From Polymyxa betae (taxonomy: Eukaryota > Endomyxa > Phytomyxea > Plasmodiophorida > Plasmodiophoridae), in the NCBI GenBank assembly GCA_003693705.1, contig RBZT01000631.1:1-64000 (forward strand): a stretch of 64,000 nt of DNA. Direction: 5' to 3'. A program made the translations under genes and the position numbers. The notes below the pieces were generated by a model, which was given only the letters and a program-made list of their open reading frames with translations, searched no databases and was not told the DNA's origin. Each line of letters opens with the position of its first letter. Position 1 is the stretch's first letter. Shown piece by piece: positions 54,920 through 64,000 of this stretch.

Positions 54920-57162
54920 ATGTCACGTACGACCTCGTTCGATTCGCGAAGCGATTCGTTCGATCTTGATCAGCAAGTAAACGATTACAGTTTTCAAAGT
55001 GGTTCGATTTGATACAGTTTAGAATCGAAGCCGTGTTTTTTCGTCGATTTTCAGTCTGCCTGATGAGGAACTTGTCGATGGTATGGTGCGATGCTCATCT
55101 CTATCGAATCCTTAAGCATTTTTTCAAGATTTTACCTGTGCCTTGTTAAAGTCATCCGTTTTACTATTCCAAGGAAGGCTCTTCGTTTCCAGGGATCATA
55201 TCTGTTTTTATAGTGCTCTTCTGTCTGCAGAAGGAGTAGTCACGCTAATCGAAGACAGTTCTCGGATTCACTGATATGTTCTCAGCGGACGATAATCATT
55301 CCATTTGAGAATATATCTGAGATCTCAAAAAAGAATACAGCCTGGGTGGTTCCGAACGCTATTGAAATATGTATGGGGTTTGATTTAGGTTCCTCATTTT
55401 TGCTTAGGTGGCCCGCTAGGTCTTAAAGATGGCACTGAGTATTTCTTTGCATCGTTCCTCTCTCGTAACCGATGCTATGATCTGCTTCAGGACATCTACC
55501 GAAAAGAATCTACTCCAGAGATATCATCATCTGCTGTCGAGGCATCACGAGATTCGTCGCCTTCGCAGTCTGTTGATTTGACGCATGACACATCGCTTCC
55601 TGTTCCAGAAGTTGCTACATCTCCGGCAGTATGTTTGGCTTTGTTGCCAGCAGAAGCATCCCATTACTGGTTTTAGGATGATTTGACCGCTCCAGATCTG
55701 GTTGACAAAGTTCAGTCGGAATTGCACACTACCCTGACTCAATGCTATGAGCTTAGCTTGGACCAGTTTGAAGCTAAACTGTGCGACACATACTGGGGAA
55801 AATCAGGACTAGAATTCAAAGAATCTGGACGCGCTGAGTTTCCATTTCCCACGAAGTATTTAGCTTCAATTCAGAGCATTTTGCTGTCTGGCTTTTTTAC
55901 GCTCTGATAGGGATGTTTTTCCCAAGCTGTACGCTGATTCAGGGACAGTGTATTCTGCTCAGCAACATCTTGAGTCGCTAGGCGCAACTGATGTGAAAAT
56001 TTCCTCGTGGAAAGTAGACAAAGGTACGTCCTATCTCTATCATTTTAAACGGGATTGATATCTAATCTGCTTAGGAATTATGGTTCGTAACGGCTCCTTG
56101 ATTATGCCAATTTCGAATATTTTGTCAACCGTTAAACGCACGAGAGTACAAGAGTCATGTTATTGCTGCTACGACCCTGTTACTCACTCGTTTCACTTCA
56201 GGTACATTTTGTTCGTCGCATTCTTCTCATAGCATTTAAACGAGAATCTTTAGGTCTCAGTCTGTTTCAATGGATGCTCCTTATGGAGATCATTTTACGG
56301 TCTTGCTTGCTTACGATTTCAGTCCCGCTGAAGATAATGATCAGCGATGTTCCGTTTCTGGTCGTGTTGCTGTGTACTTTATCAAATCAGTGTGGGCCGT
56401 AAAGTCGATTATTGTCAGCAGTACGATTGATGGAGTTCGCAATGCTTTCGATTTGTGGTTCAAATCTGTCATTTCTGCTTGTTCTGAAGGCCAAGAGATT
56501 CCTATGGCTGCCATTCGAAGAGAATCGTGTATCGATCGCATTGAAGAACCAAAGAAACGACTAAGATTCGCTCTTCCTTCGTTTATTCAATGTATTTATC
56601 CAACCTCGTTTTTCATATGCTGATCTTCTGGTCTTAGTTGCCGATTTTGGAAAAATTTTAACGAAACAACGACATTTCGTATTCGCATCAGTCTGTATTT
56701 CCTTGATTGCAATCATGGTGTCGTCTCTCTCTTTTAATGTATGCATTCGCGTTTTTCTCAGCTGCCCTCTAAACCTTTGCAATCAGACGACGAAATTCTC
56801 AGAAAACACCTCAGATATGTGCTTTATGATTCCTGATATTATGTCCAAGTGCAGTCAGATGGGCAATTCACTTCCAGACTTATTCATAGCAGAACTGTAT
56901 AGCAACGCACTCTTAGCGAGGTCATTTTCATTTTAATAATTCTCCTTCAATATGATGATGATGGGATCTTAGAGTTCGAACGTATGGGCATTCAGTCCCA
57001 AAAGAGATAAATGTTGCCATCAATGATCTGAATCAAATTTTGCATGAATATATTACCATGCAAAGAAAAGGAGATACCAAGTTGGTCGTGAAACGATTAC
57101 AGGATTCTACCCAGCGGCTCCGGCTATATCCAAAAACTTTATTTATTAATCAATCAAATTAG
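54920..57162 (+). CDS. GRAM/VASt-domain sterol-transfer protein (Aster/GRAMD1-like)
   Basis: About ten exons, beginning 54920-54976 and 55023-55080. GRAMD1/Aster proteins sit in the ER, bind plasma-membrane lipids through GRAM and move cholesterol with the VASt (ASTER) domain. GRAM: SIFSLPDEELVD, FTCALLKSSVLLFQGRLFVS, RDHICFYSALLSAEG, IIPFENISEISKKNTAWVVP then NAIEI, and TEYFFASFLSRNRCYDLLQD. A Ser/Pro linker follows (EISSSAVEASRDSSPSQSVD). VASt: AEFPFPT, HLESLGATDVKISSWKVDKG, VKRTRVQESCYCCYDP, and SMDAPYGDHFTVLLAYDFSP with GRVAVYFIKSVWAVKSIIVS. A transmembrane helix (HFVFASVCISLIAIMVSSLS, near 56690) follows, and then a coiled-coil tail (INDLNQILHEYITMQRK) ends at 57162. Order and spacing match the family. 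Internal splice sites near 55850-55920 are uncertain. Confidence 0.85.
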
Positions 57163-58780
57163 TTTGAATTGCAAAGTATTGCAAAGCTGAGATTTTCGGA
57201 ACTCCCTCCTTATCAATCTGTCTGAATTTCGATGGTCATCGGCATTTTGCCCAGCCTCTGTAGTAGGTGATTACCAAGAAATTCTCATTTGACACTCAGG
57301 CAACGTACCTTTTTCCAACATTATTTGAAGTTTGCCTGTTTTTTTAACATATTGAGCTTTGATTGGTTTCCAGCCACGCCGCAATGACACGTGAGCTTCA
57401 GTATTGCCATAAAAATGCAATCCTGTAAAAATCTTGATTTCAGATTATATATTTGCCGATAAAAACAGTATCCTACCCCAATCGGACGCTTCCAATCTTA
57501 TTGCTTCAGTATTGCTGAGACCGCTTATTTCCAAGACAAGTCGTGCTGCCTCATTTCCCCGCCCACCAATGTCTTTCGTGTGCTTCCACTGGAGTTCTAA
57601 TGCTGGGCGGTTTTCGTCCTTCTCATTCCTTTACAACTGATTGATCGCTTGATATTTACCATTAGAATTCATCCTCACCTGCAGTAGGCAAAATTTTTGG
57701 TAAGCTTGTGTTTCTTTAAAGACAACTCATTCGCAGCTTCAACTGAAGTCGCTGATAAATCCTGTACGGACTCAGTTGTGGGAATTGCGTTCTTAATCAC
57801 AGAATTCTGAGCAGAAACATGGACAGGCTCCACATCAATTTCCGTCGACGAAATCTCTTCAATCAACGGCGGTCGTTTTCGAGCAGTGGGCATCTCCAGA
57901 ATCTCAGTTGTCTCAAAGTTTAATGAAGCATCTTTTGAGTCATAAATTTGCTGAGGGTGATTGTCTGTGAGTTCTCCGATATTTGTAAATTCGGGGGGAT
58001 TGGCATTCGTAAGCTCAAGGTTTGATTGGCTTGCTGTACATAATGCTTTAAGTTTCAAGCGGTTTTTCAGATATTCAGCAGTACTTTTACGAATTCTCTG
58101 CCTCGTTGGTCGACCGCCTAAGAATTTTGCTTTCGGAAACCGAATCTCTATGCACATTGTCATTTCATTAGTCACATTGCCAAAACCCTGATACCTTTAC
58201 TGAGTCGCAGAGCGTATTTGGTTTCGATGCTCTCGATGCAATACTGCACTATAAGATCCCGATAGTCCCGGTCCTGATGACATTGCTGAATAGGAATGGG
58301 ACTCAATATGCAATCATAGGATAGGGCTGGGCCACCGGCTAAAGTTTCGTCTAAGACGGTTGATCGATGTGGGGGTTCTACGTCTGTCCTACCTTTGTCA
58401 TGACTTGGGCGTGGGGGGCCACAGCTCACTGGGATCCGATACCTGAAGCCCCACAATTATTACAAGAGCGGGTGTGTGGGGGGGCCTACATAGGCCCAGT
58501 GTACCTGCCATCATCTGTCTCCTCAGGTGCAGACACCTCTTCAGATGAGCACAGATTAATGAAGACTTTCTACCCTAGACGTTAAAGCAGGTTTCTTTGA
58601 ATCAGCCATAGCATTAACCTCGCCGACGCCGTCCTCGCTCTGCAGCCGCGTCTTCACCACGAATTCGGGCTCGGGTTCGACTTCGACCGACCCTTCTTCG
58701 TATTCTCTTCGTAGACGTTGCTCTTCCTCGTATTGCTGGAACAGAAACTCGAGCTGGGCAGCTTCTGGATCTATCTGCAT
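57154..58780 (-). CDS. PIH1-domain protein (R2TP or dynein-assembly cofactor)
   Basis: Reverse gene with about six exons. PIH1 proteins link HSP90 and R2TP to client complexes such as snoRNPs, PIKKs or axonemal dyneins. PIH1 domain: VEVEPEPEFVVKTR near 58680, KVFINLCSSEEVSAPEETDD near 58540, YRIPVSCGPPRPSHDK near 58420, YDCILSPIPIQQCHQDRDYR and IVQYCIESIETKYALRLSK near 58200, then FLGGRPTRQRIRKS. A long Ser/Glu/Thr spacer follows (57700-58000). A C-terminal CS-like segment appears at 57560-57310: ARLVLEISGLSNTEAIRLEA and LHFYGNTEAHVSLRRGWKPI, KKTGKLQIMLEK. The last exon ends at 57154, so the stop regions of this gene and the forward GRAM/VASt gene overlap by 9 nt. Whether it is PIH1D1 or a ciliary PIH member is undecided. 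The start is MQIDPEAAQLEFLF at 58780. Confidence 0.8.
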
Positions 58781-58945
58781 TTATGATGCCCGACTTTACA
58801 ATTTGTAATGATGGTCACAGTCACAGATTTCTTAATGTACAGTAGCCAGACGATATGCGTCATTTCGCATTTGTTCTTGGTTTTAAATTTTTCTGGTTGA
58901 TAGAATGCTATTGTTATATTTATTTAACCACAATATTGCACATTG

Positions 58946-60787
58946 CTATGTCAACGGCTCAATCGATTGCCGCACTTCTGAATCTGAACGGAACCCTCCA
59001 TCGCTATCATATAGTTTCAATGGATTACTAATATTCAATGTTGTGGACAGAGACTCAAATCCAGCTATGACAGATTCCTCGATCTGGTCTAGCTCCAAAC
59101 GCAAATCTTCGGATTGTTTCGTGAACTTCTCAGACAAAGTCCTCATATCTTGCCGGGCATTATCTCGTGCTTCCTGCAACAATTGTTGCCTCTGTTCTCG
59201 TGTAATTCCTTCATTTCCATGTGCAACCAAATCTTTCACCGAGCTCGCAATCGTTTCGATGTTCGCTTCTAGTGCCGCTAAGTCACTCTGAGATCAAATC
59301 AGCAGTTGCCATCATATTATGTTAAAGCGAACTAACTGGAGATGTTACTGGGACTGAGCTATTGCTAACAGATGATTTGGCTAGGTCATTACATCGATGA
59401 ATACACGTGCTCAATTGCTGGAAAATTTGCCCAAGTGATTCTGCATGAGAGTCCTGGTATGCCGAGAAGTCTGCATTCAGTTTGCGAATTGTCGTCTCGA
59501 ACTTCTCGCTTAATTCAGTAACAGCTGGTTGGGTTTCTTCCTACAAATCGATTTTGAGGTAATCGATATTCGTGGTTTCCGTGAAACCCTCACCTGAACC
59601 TCATGCCTGAGAGAATCCATTCGTGTCCTGATCTCCTCCAAATCTTCATGTAATCCCGATTGGCTCTCGTCAATCGCCGTTTGCAGCTTCAGCATATTCG
59701 AATGGATGATTGAAACCTGCGCTATCATCGGCTTTAATTGCTTCAACGTGAACAAGATTTTTCACCTTGTTCTCAACGTCAGCTTTAACGCGGTTGATCT
59801 GATCTCGAACGGTTTCGGATTCGTCGAGCAATTTCCCGCGATATCGCGCTTCGTCCAGCATGCTAGCAACGTTCTAATTACGATTTATCAACAATATCAC
59901 AGCAAATGACATCAAAACAATCATACCTTCATATGGTCCTGCATAACAGACCGAATGTCTTCGACTTCATCAACCAGCACTTCCGACAAGATTCCGAAAG
60001 CTTTCTTTAATGAGATGATCTGGACCAGTTGAATATCGAGTTCAAAACACTCTCGACGACTTACTTGCTTCTTCATAAACTCGAACGTTTTCTGTGATTC
60101 GGACTCCAATCTGATCTGGTTCGAATGTTCTTCTTGGAGATGCTCGACGGCCCTTTCCATTTGCGCCATATGCTTCAGAACCGGTCTCAACGACTATTCA
60201 TCCATTCAAAGCCCACACTCAGCACCTTATACAACATCTACCGATTGATCGAGCTTCTTCGGGACCTTGACAGGCGGCTGGCAGATCGACCGAATAAACT
60301 ATTGAAGGTCAGCTGTTGCTGGGATACGTTCATGAATACTAACGTCATCCATTTTCCTAATACTGGATGCTGTATGAGCAGAATGATTTCCAGAACCATG
60401 ACCGGGCTCCATCTTCCGCACCGATGATTTCTTCTTAAACGCTGCAGTACATTGAACTGGCGACTTCTCCAGTCGATCAGCAATTCGGTCGCTGAATGAA
60501 GGCCACAGGTCATCGTTAATTTTCCGAACTCGAGCCTGAAATAGCGACTCGGACGACGATGTCGGGAATTGCTCCATGACGGGCGGGTCCATATCCGACA
60601 ACGTCATGATGTCTAAAATGAGACATGGGACTGAATCAGCACAAGCATCTATCGTCACAGATGTTGCTTGAAATGTAAACTCTAATAAAAAGTTTCCGAA
60701 ATTCAGCTTGCTCACTCCGAATTGGACAAGAGGACGATTGTCAACGAAATCGAGCAATTTTTTCTCTAAGGCAGGAATCAAATACAT
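58946..60787 (-). CDS. Coiled-coil protein, unknown
   Basis: Reverse gene with about six exons. The N-terminal exon (60787 to about 60300) reads MYLIPALEKKLLDFVDNRPL, NFLLEFTFQATSVTIDACAD, DPPVMEQFPTSSSESLFQAR, which looks like a small folded domain, followed by a basic stretch. The rest is coiled coil: VLKHMAQMERAVEHLQEEHS with LVQIISLKKAFGILSEVLVD (60190-59930), ARYRGKLLDESETVRDQINR (59860-59760), IIHSNMLKLQTAIDESQSGL with LEEIRTRMDSLRHEVQ (59720-59600), and TREQRQQLLQEARDNARQDM with FTKQSEDLRLELDQIEESVI (59200-59080). It ends SDSEVRQSIEPLT at 58946. No named family is recognised. Next to a PIH1 gene, a ciliary or centrosomal role is possible but only suggested. Confidence 0.65.
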
Positions 60788-61801
60788 CTCACGATTGCTT
60801 AGTAATTAAGGTTCACCGCCAGAAGTTCATGGATCGCGACTTCTCGAGATGGATGTTAGTTTTTAGCAGCCACTGTTTGACAAGTTTATCATTCGTCATC
60901 ATAGGAGACTGTGTGTAACTTAGTTCTTGTAAAAACCAGCGATTATGTTCAAATGATTATCAAGGCTGAAACCTCAGTCATGCTGATAGGATTAAAGAAG
61001 AAGAAGAAATAGCTGCGAACCTGAAATCTTTGACAATACGAATGCGATACTTTGGTAGGATTTGGGTCATCTCTCTTGCATTCGCTAAGCTTCTTTAATA
61101 ATTAGCTTTGTTTGATTTGGATTCCATCGGCTGATACAGTATCTTCATTCAAGCATTGAAATGTTTGGACGCGAGTCCGCGAGATAGCAGTCCTGAGATT
61201 CGTTATCGGGAACTTGGAATGACATACATTCATGCAGTATCGAAATGCATCTTTCAGTGGAATCTGGAATGTATCGTCTTCATCATATTTTAATAGAGCC
61301 GTTCGTCATCGCTGATACCTTTATCGCACGATCCTGTTAATTCGCTTCGTTGGAGAAAAAGGTAAACGATTCTTGGCATCATCTCTTATGCATAATATCA
61401 CCGTCTGTGAATTATCAACGAGAAAGGAATGAGACAATATGGGACCAAACAGCAAGCTGGGCATGTTCGGATTGATATAAAAATAAGAACAGATTGAAGA
61501 TTTGATGGGAAACAGACAATTACAGGCTGTTTTCTATCATACCATTTTGTTATACCACACATTGCCTATTGATTGACACTAAACATGTTTGCAAAATAAA
61601 AACGCATCTTTGAGCTTGAAATGCAGCTTCAAGTACCCTGGAGAGCGTCAGAATGATATACGAAGATGTCAATACAGACGTAATCGGACAGTATAAGACA
61701 TACTCAAAGATTTACTTCGATTTGAAGATAATCAATTGATTTATTACGTAGAGGCATTGATGCACTGAAATCCCACATAAGGTCATGGAGATCAGTTCTT
61801 C
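60788..61801. other. Intergenic, about 1 kb, nothing recognised
   Basis: AT-rich, stops in all frames, no tRNA-like or repeat structure noticed. It lies between the divergent or unrelated coiled-coil gene and the 3' end of the EamA transporter. Confidence 0.6.
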
Positions 61802-63022
61802 TCAAACAGCGATTTCTTTTTCAAATCCGGAATCTCTGCCCATTACTGGATATTCCTTCTCTTCCAACGAATGATATGAATCCCTAGTTGGAGGCAGGTC
61901 GTACATATCGGCCATCTCGATATCCTGGGAGCTGGAGCTCGTTCCATCAATATCAGCGGCGATCAGAGCGATCTTCTCGTTCTGGCTCTGCAGGAATTCT
62001 TTCGGCACCAAAGCCACACGAGCATCAGGCAACGTCGTCGTACGTACGATCATATTCACCACCGTAATTGAGATGACCGATATTCCAAGAAATCCCCAGA
62101 AATCACCTTCACTTCCCATGAAGATGATCGACAGAACATAGCCCAGAACAGGCGCAAACAACCGAATTACCGACGCCGCTGCCGCCGGTTCAATCTGCAA
62201 TCCGACGTTGATCAAGCAAAGTTCGATAAACGACAAGAGCCCAGAGCCGAATGCATACAGCAGAACCTTGGGCGGCGCGTTGGTCGGCAATTCCACGAAC
62301 ATGCACGGGAACGCCGTCATGATGATCCCGGTCGTACCGGACACCAGCGAGATGGGCAGGAAGTTGACCGTCTTCAGCTTACGTTGGGTAACAAACCCGA
62401 ATGCAGCCGTCGATCCTGCCAAGAAGCACAAGACGGTATAGAACAGATCGCCATCTTCTGTCTTGGTCTCTGGGAAGAGATTATGAGGCTGAGCTAACAG
62501 GAGAATGCCCGTCATGCCACTCAGCACAGATCCAATCTCTAATGGGCCAGCAGGTTCACCGAGAATATAATGTCCAGCCATTGTCGCATAAATCTGTTAT
62601 GGCGGTTAATCCAGGCGAATTGGAGCGAGTTTAGCGGCACATACCGGGACACTGAAGAAGAATACGGAGGCGAACCCGAGCTGTGATCCAAACATTTGTG
62701 TATAGAGGACGACATTCATCGAGAAACTGCTCAAACATGAACGAAGGAGGACAGTTAGAAATCGACCTCGGACAGCTTTTCGTGGATCAATTCGATACCA
62801 CCAGATTAAGATACCAGCCCAGGCTGTCTGCCATACAGAACGGCCCAATACGAACCACATGGCGTTGACGCCATGTGATCGACCAAGTTTACAGAATAGA
62901 AGACCAAATGCAAAGCAGAAAGTTGAGCCGAAGATCATAAAGGAACCACGACGATCCCAAAGGAAATCGGTCACGATGTTCCATGTCGGCCAACGAAGCT
63001 GTTGTAGCCGCTCTTTAGACAT
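61802..63022 (-). CDS. EamA/DMT-superfamily transporter (SLC35G-like)
   Basis: Two reverse exons, 63022-62645 and 62593-61802, with a 51-nt intron, encode 389 residues. Two EamA repeats of about five helices each are visible: FMIFGSTFCFAFGLLFCKLG, AMWFVLGRSVWQTAWAGILI, LTVLLRSCLSSFSMNVVLYT, FASVFFFSVPIYATMAGHYI, LGEPAGPLEIGSVLSGMTGI, then TVLCFLAGSTAAFGFVTQRK, SLVSGTTGIIMTAFPCMF, VLLYAFGSGLLSFIELCLIN, AASVIRLFAPVLGYVLSIIF, FWGFLGISVISITVVNMIV. The ILGE motif after the fourth helix is a family marker. Members move nucleotide sugars or other metabolites; the substrate is unknown. Both tails are cytosolic; the C-terminal tail is Ser/Glu-rich (SSSSQDIEMADMYDLPPTRD). SLC35G is suggested by overall pattern. 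Confidence 0.85.
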
Positions 63023-63290
63023 GGATGAAATGTAGACCGGATATGAACGCGTGCCAAAGTGGGACCATTACCATGAAATCCCAGGCAGGCTCCCGTCTTG
63101 TATACACTGAACCATCACGTCTTTTTTGTCGTTTGGAACATGCTGAAGACGTATCTGGAGAAGACAACGAAGAGATAAGGAGCCCTGTTAAAATAGAGCA
63201 TCAGTTGATGTGTGGTTATATGGAGTGATGGACTGTAATAGAATAACAATACAGTTGGAATTTCAAATCTATCAATGATATGATAGACTA

Positions 63291-63840
63291 TTGCCAGCTA
63301 ACGACCAAAACCATGTGGCCACGACGACGTCACACAGCACTCGCTGGGCGACATTGAAAATCTCAGATGAGATATTAGTCTCAGCTCCGTTGGATGTCAT
63401 CGCCTTTGCTGAAGTCCTCGCCCAGGCATCGTCGGAAGCGATCGCTCATACGACCAGTGAATCTGCCCAGTTTACAAAGCCTAGGTCGTGATCTTGACGA
63501 AGAGATTGAGCATGGCTACTATACAAATGGAGATATGAAGCCCCGAGCTCGTCGAGGTCCACCATCTCTCTCACTCCCTGGTATAAAAGTGTATCGGGAT
63601 AGTTTCCAATTCTTAATAACAAACCTCAGAGCCACACAAAAGACCGACTCACGAACCCATTAGATACTCTACTAGGGAACACGATGCAAGACGAAAGCGA
63701 CAAGAGATATCGTCAGGAGAGAGCTCAATGAAATTGTTGGACCTACTTTCACAGCGGCATGAAATTGTGTTTGCAAAGCACGAGGATCTGAAATGTATCG
63801 AAGACAGCAGACGAAGATCATCACGAGATTCAGCAAATTG
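63291..63840 (+). CDS. Small hypothetical basic protein, probably spliced
   Basis: Forward pieces: SSPLLKSSPRHRRKRSLIRP with SLGRDLDEEIEHGYYTNGDM and PRARRGPPSLSLPGI (63394-63600), then YSTREHDARRKRQEISSGES with MKLLDLLSQRHEIVFAKHED and SRRRSSRDSAN (63665-63840). The two lie in different frames and need an intron between about 63585 and 63665. No domain is recognised. The start codon is uncertain. Confidence 0.4.
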
Positions 63841-63897
63841 AGGATGCAGAAACCAGAGCCCAGTTTGACTAAAATAAATAAATAGTTTGTACATCTA

Positions 63898-64000
63898 TTA
63901 GGGGATGAGGACAGTGGTCATCCAAGCTGATCCATCATCACCGGCATATTCGAGATCGTCATCGATTCCGGCTGGCATATATGTAATTGAGCTATCTTGC
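63898..64000 (-). CDS. C-terminal end of a gene running off the right edge
   Basis: Reverse reading frame open from base 64000 to a TAA at 63900-63898: QDSSITYMPAGIDDDLEYAG, DDGSAWMTTVLIP. Acidic, no domain recognised; too short to name. The downstream side has a polyadenylation-like AATAAA on the reverse or forward strand near 63880, which is not decisive. Confidence 0.45.
   Translation of the reverse strand, partial: QDSSITYMPAGIDDDLEYAGDDGSAWMTTVLIP

Overview
This is a eukaryotic nuclear window from a compact, intron-rich genome. GT-AG introns are everywhere and very small: most that I could reconstruct by reading frame are 28 to 61 nt. Genes lie close together on both strands. The gene content (LRRIQ3-like, MAP10-like and PIH1-family proteins, myotubularin, a PX-AGC kinase, ESCRT-I VPS28, NatC subunit NAA38, SBDS, Sec61 beta, eS17, a GRAM/VASt sterol-transfer protein, an ELO elongase) suggests an animal or close holozoan relative with motile cilia or a flagellated sperm. 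I cannot name the species. I see no viral genes, rRNA genes or CRISPR arrays.

Layout. 0-4.1 kb: two members of an unrecognised protein family (a third is at 23.4-24.8 kb) and a MEKK1/ZSWIM2-type RING protein. 4.4-9.2 kb: a reverse-strand coiled-coil protein with eight 40-residue repeats rich in xQT motifs. 10.4-17.4 kb: dense housekeeping block: Sec61 beta (+), a secreted Lys/Pro/Gly-rich protein (-), eS17 (+), PX-AGC kinase (-), VPS28 (-), a mini LysM protein (-) and NAA38 (+). 18.3-22.9 kb: tandem LCM-type methyltransferases, two intact and one decayed, with a mariner/Stowaway-like MITE between the first and its neighbours. 25-31 kb: small unassigned coiled-coil genes, SBDS, an FHA protein and a 107-residue protein with a 28-nt intron. 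31.2-40.2 kb: myotubularin, a C2-domain gene, a degenerate duplicate of the MAP10 tail and MAP10 itself, all reverse. 40.8-46.7 kb: a single-pass receptor-like protein, tRNA-Leu(UAA), and a long LRR/IQ/coiled-coil gene. 47.3 kb: a decayed proteasome Rpt4 copy. 49.5-52.4 kb: a PNUTS-like PP1 regulator preceded by a small gene with only 3 nt between them. 53.3-63 kb: ELO elongase, GRAM/VASt protein, PIH1 protein, coiled-coil protein, EamA transporter.

No operon or single pathway links these genes. The functional themes are membrane lipid and trafficking proteins (ELO, Aster-like, myotubularin, VPS28, PX kinase, Sec61 beta), translation and ribosome maturation (eS17, SBDS, NAA38, tRNA-Leu) and cilium or microtubule biology (LRRIQ3-like, MAP10-like, PIH1). 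Exon boundaries were inferred by hand from reading frames, GT/AG dinucleotides and family similarity, so end exons are the least certain parts.
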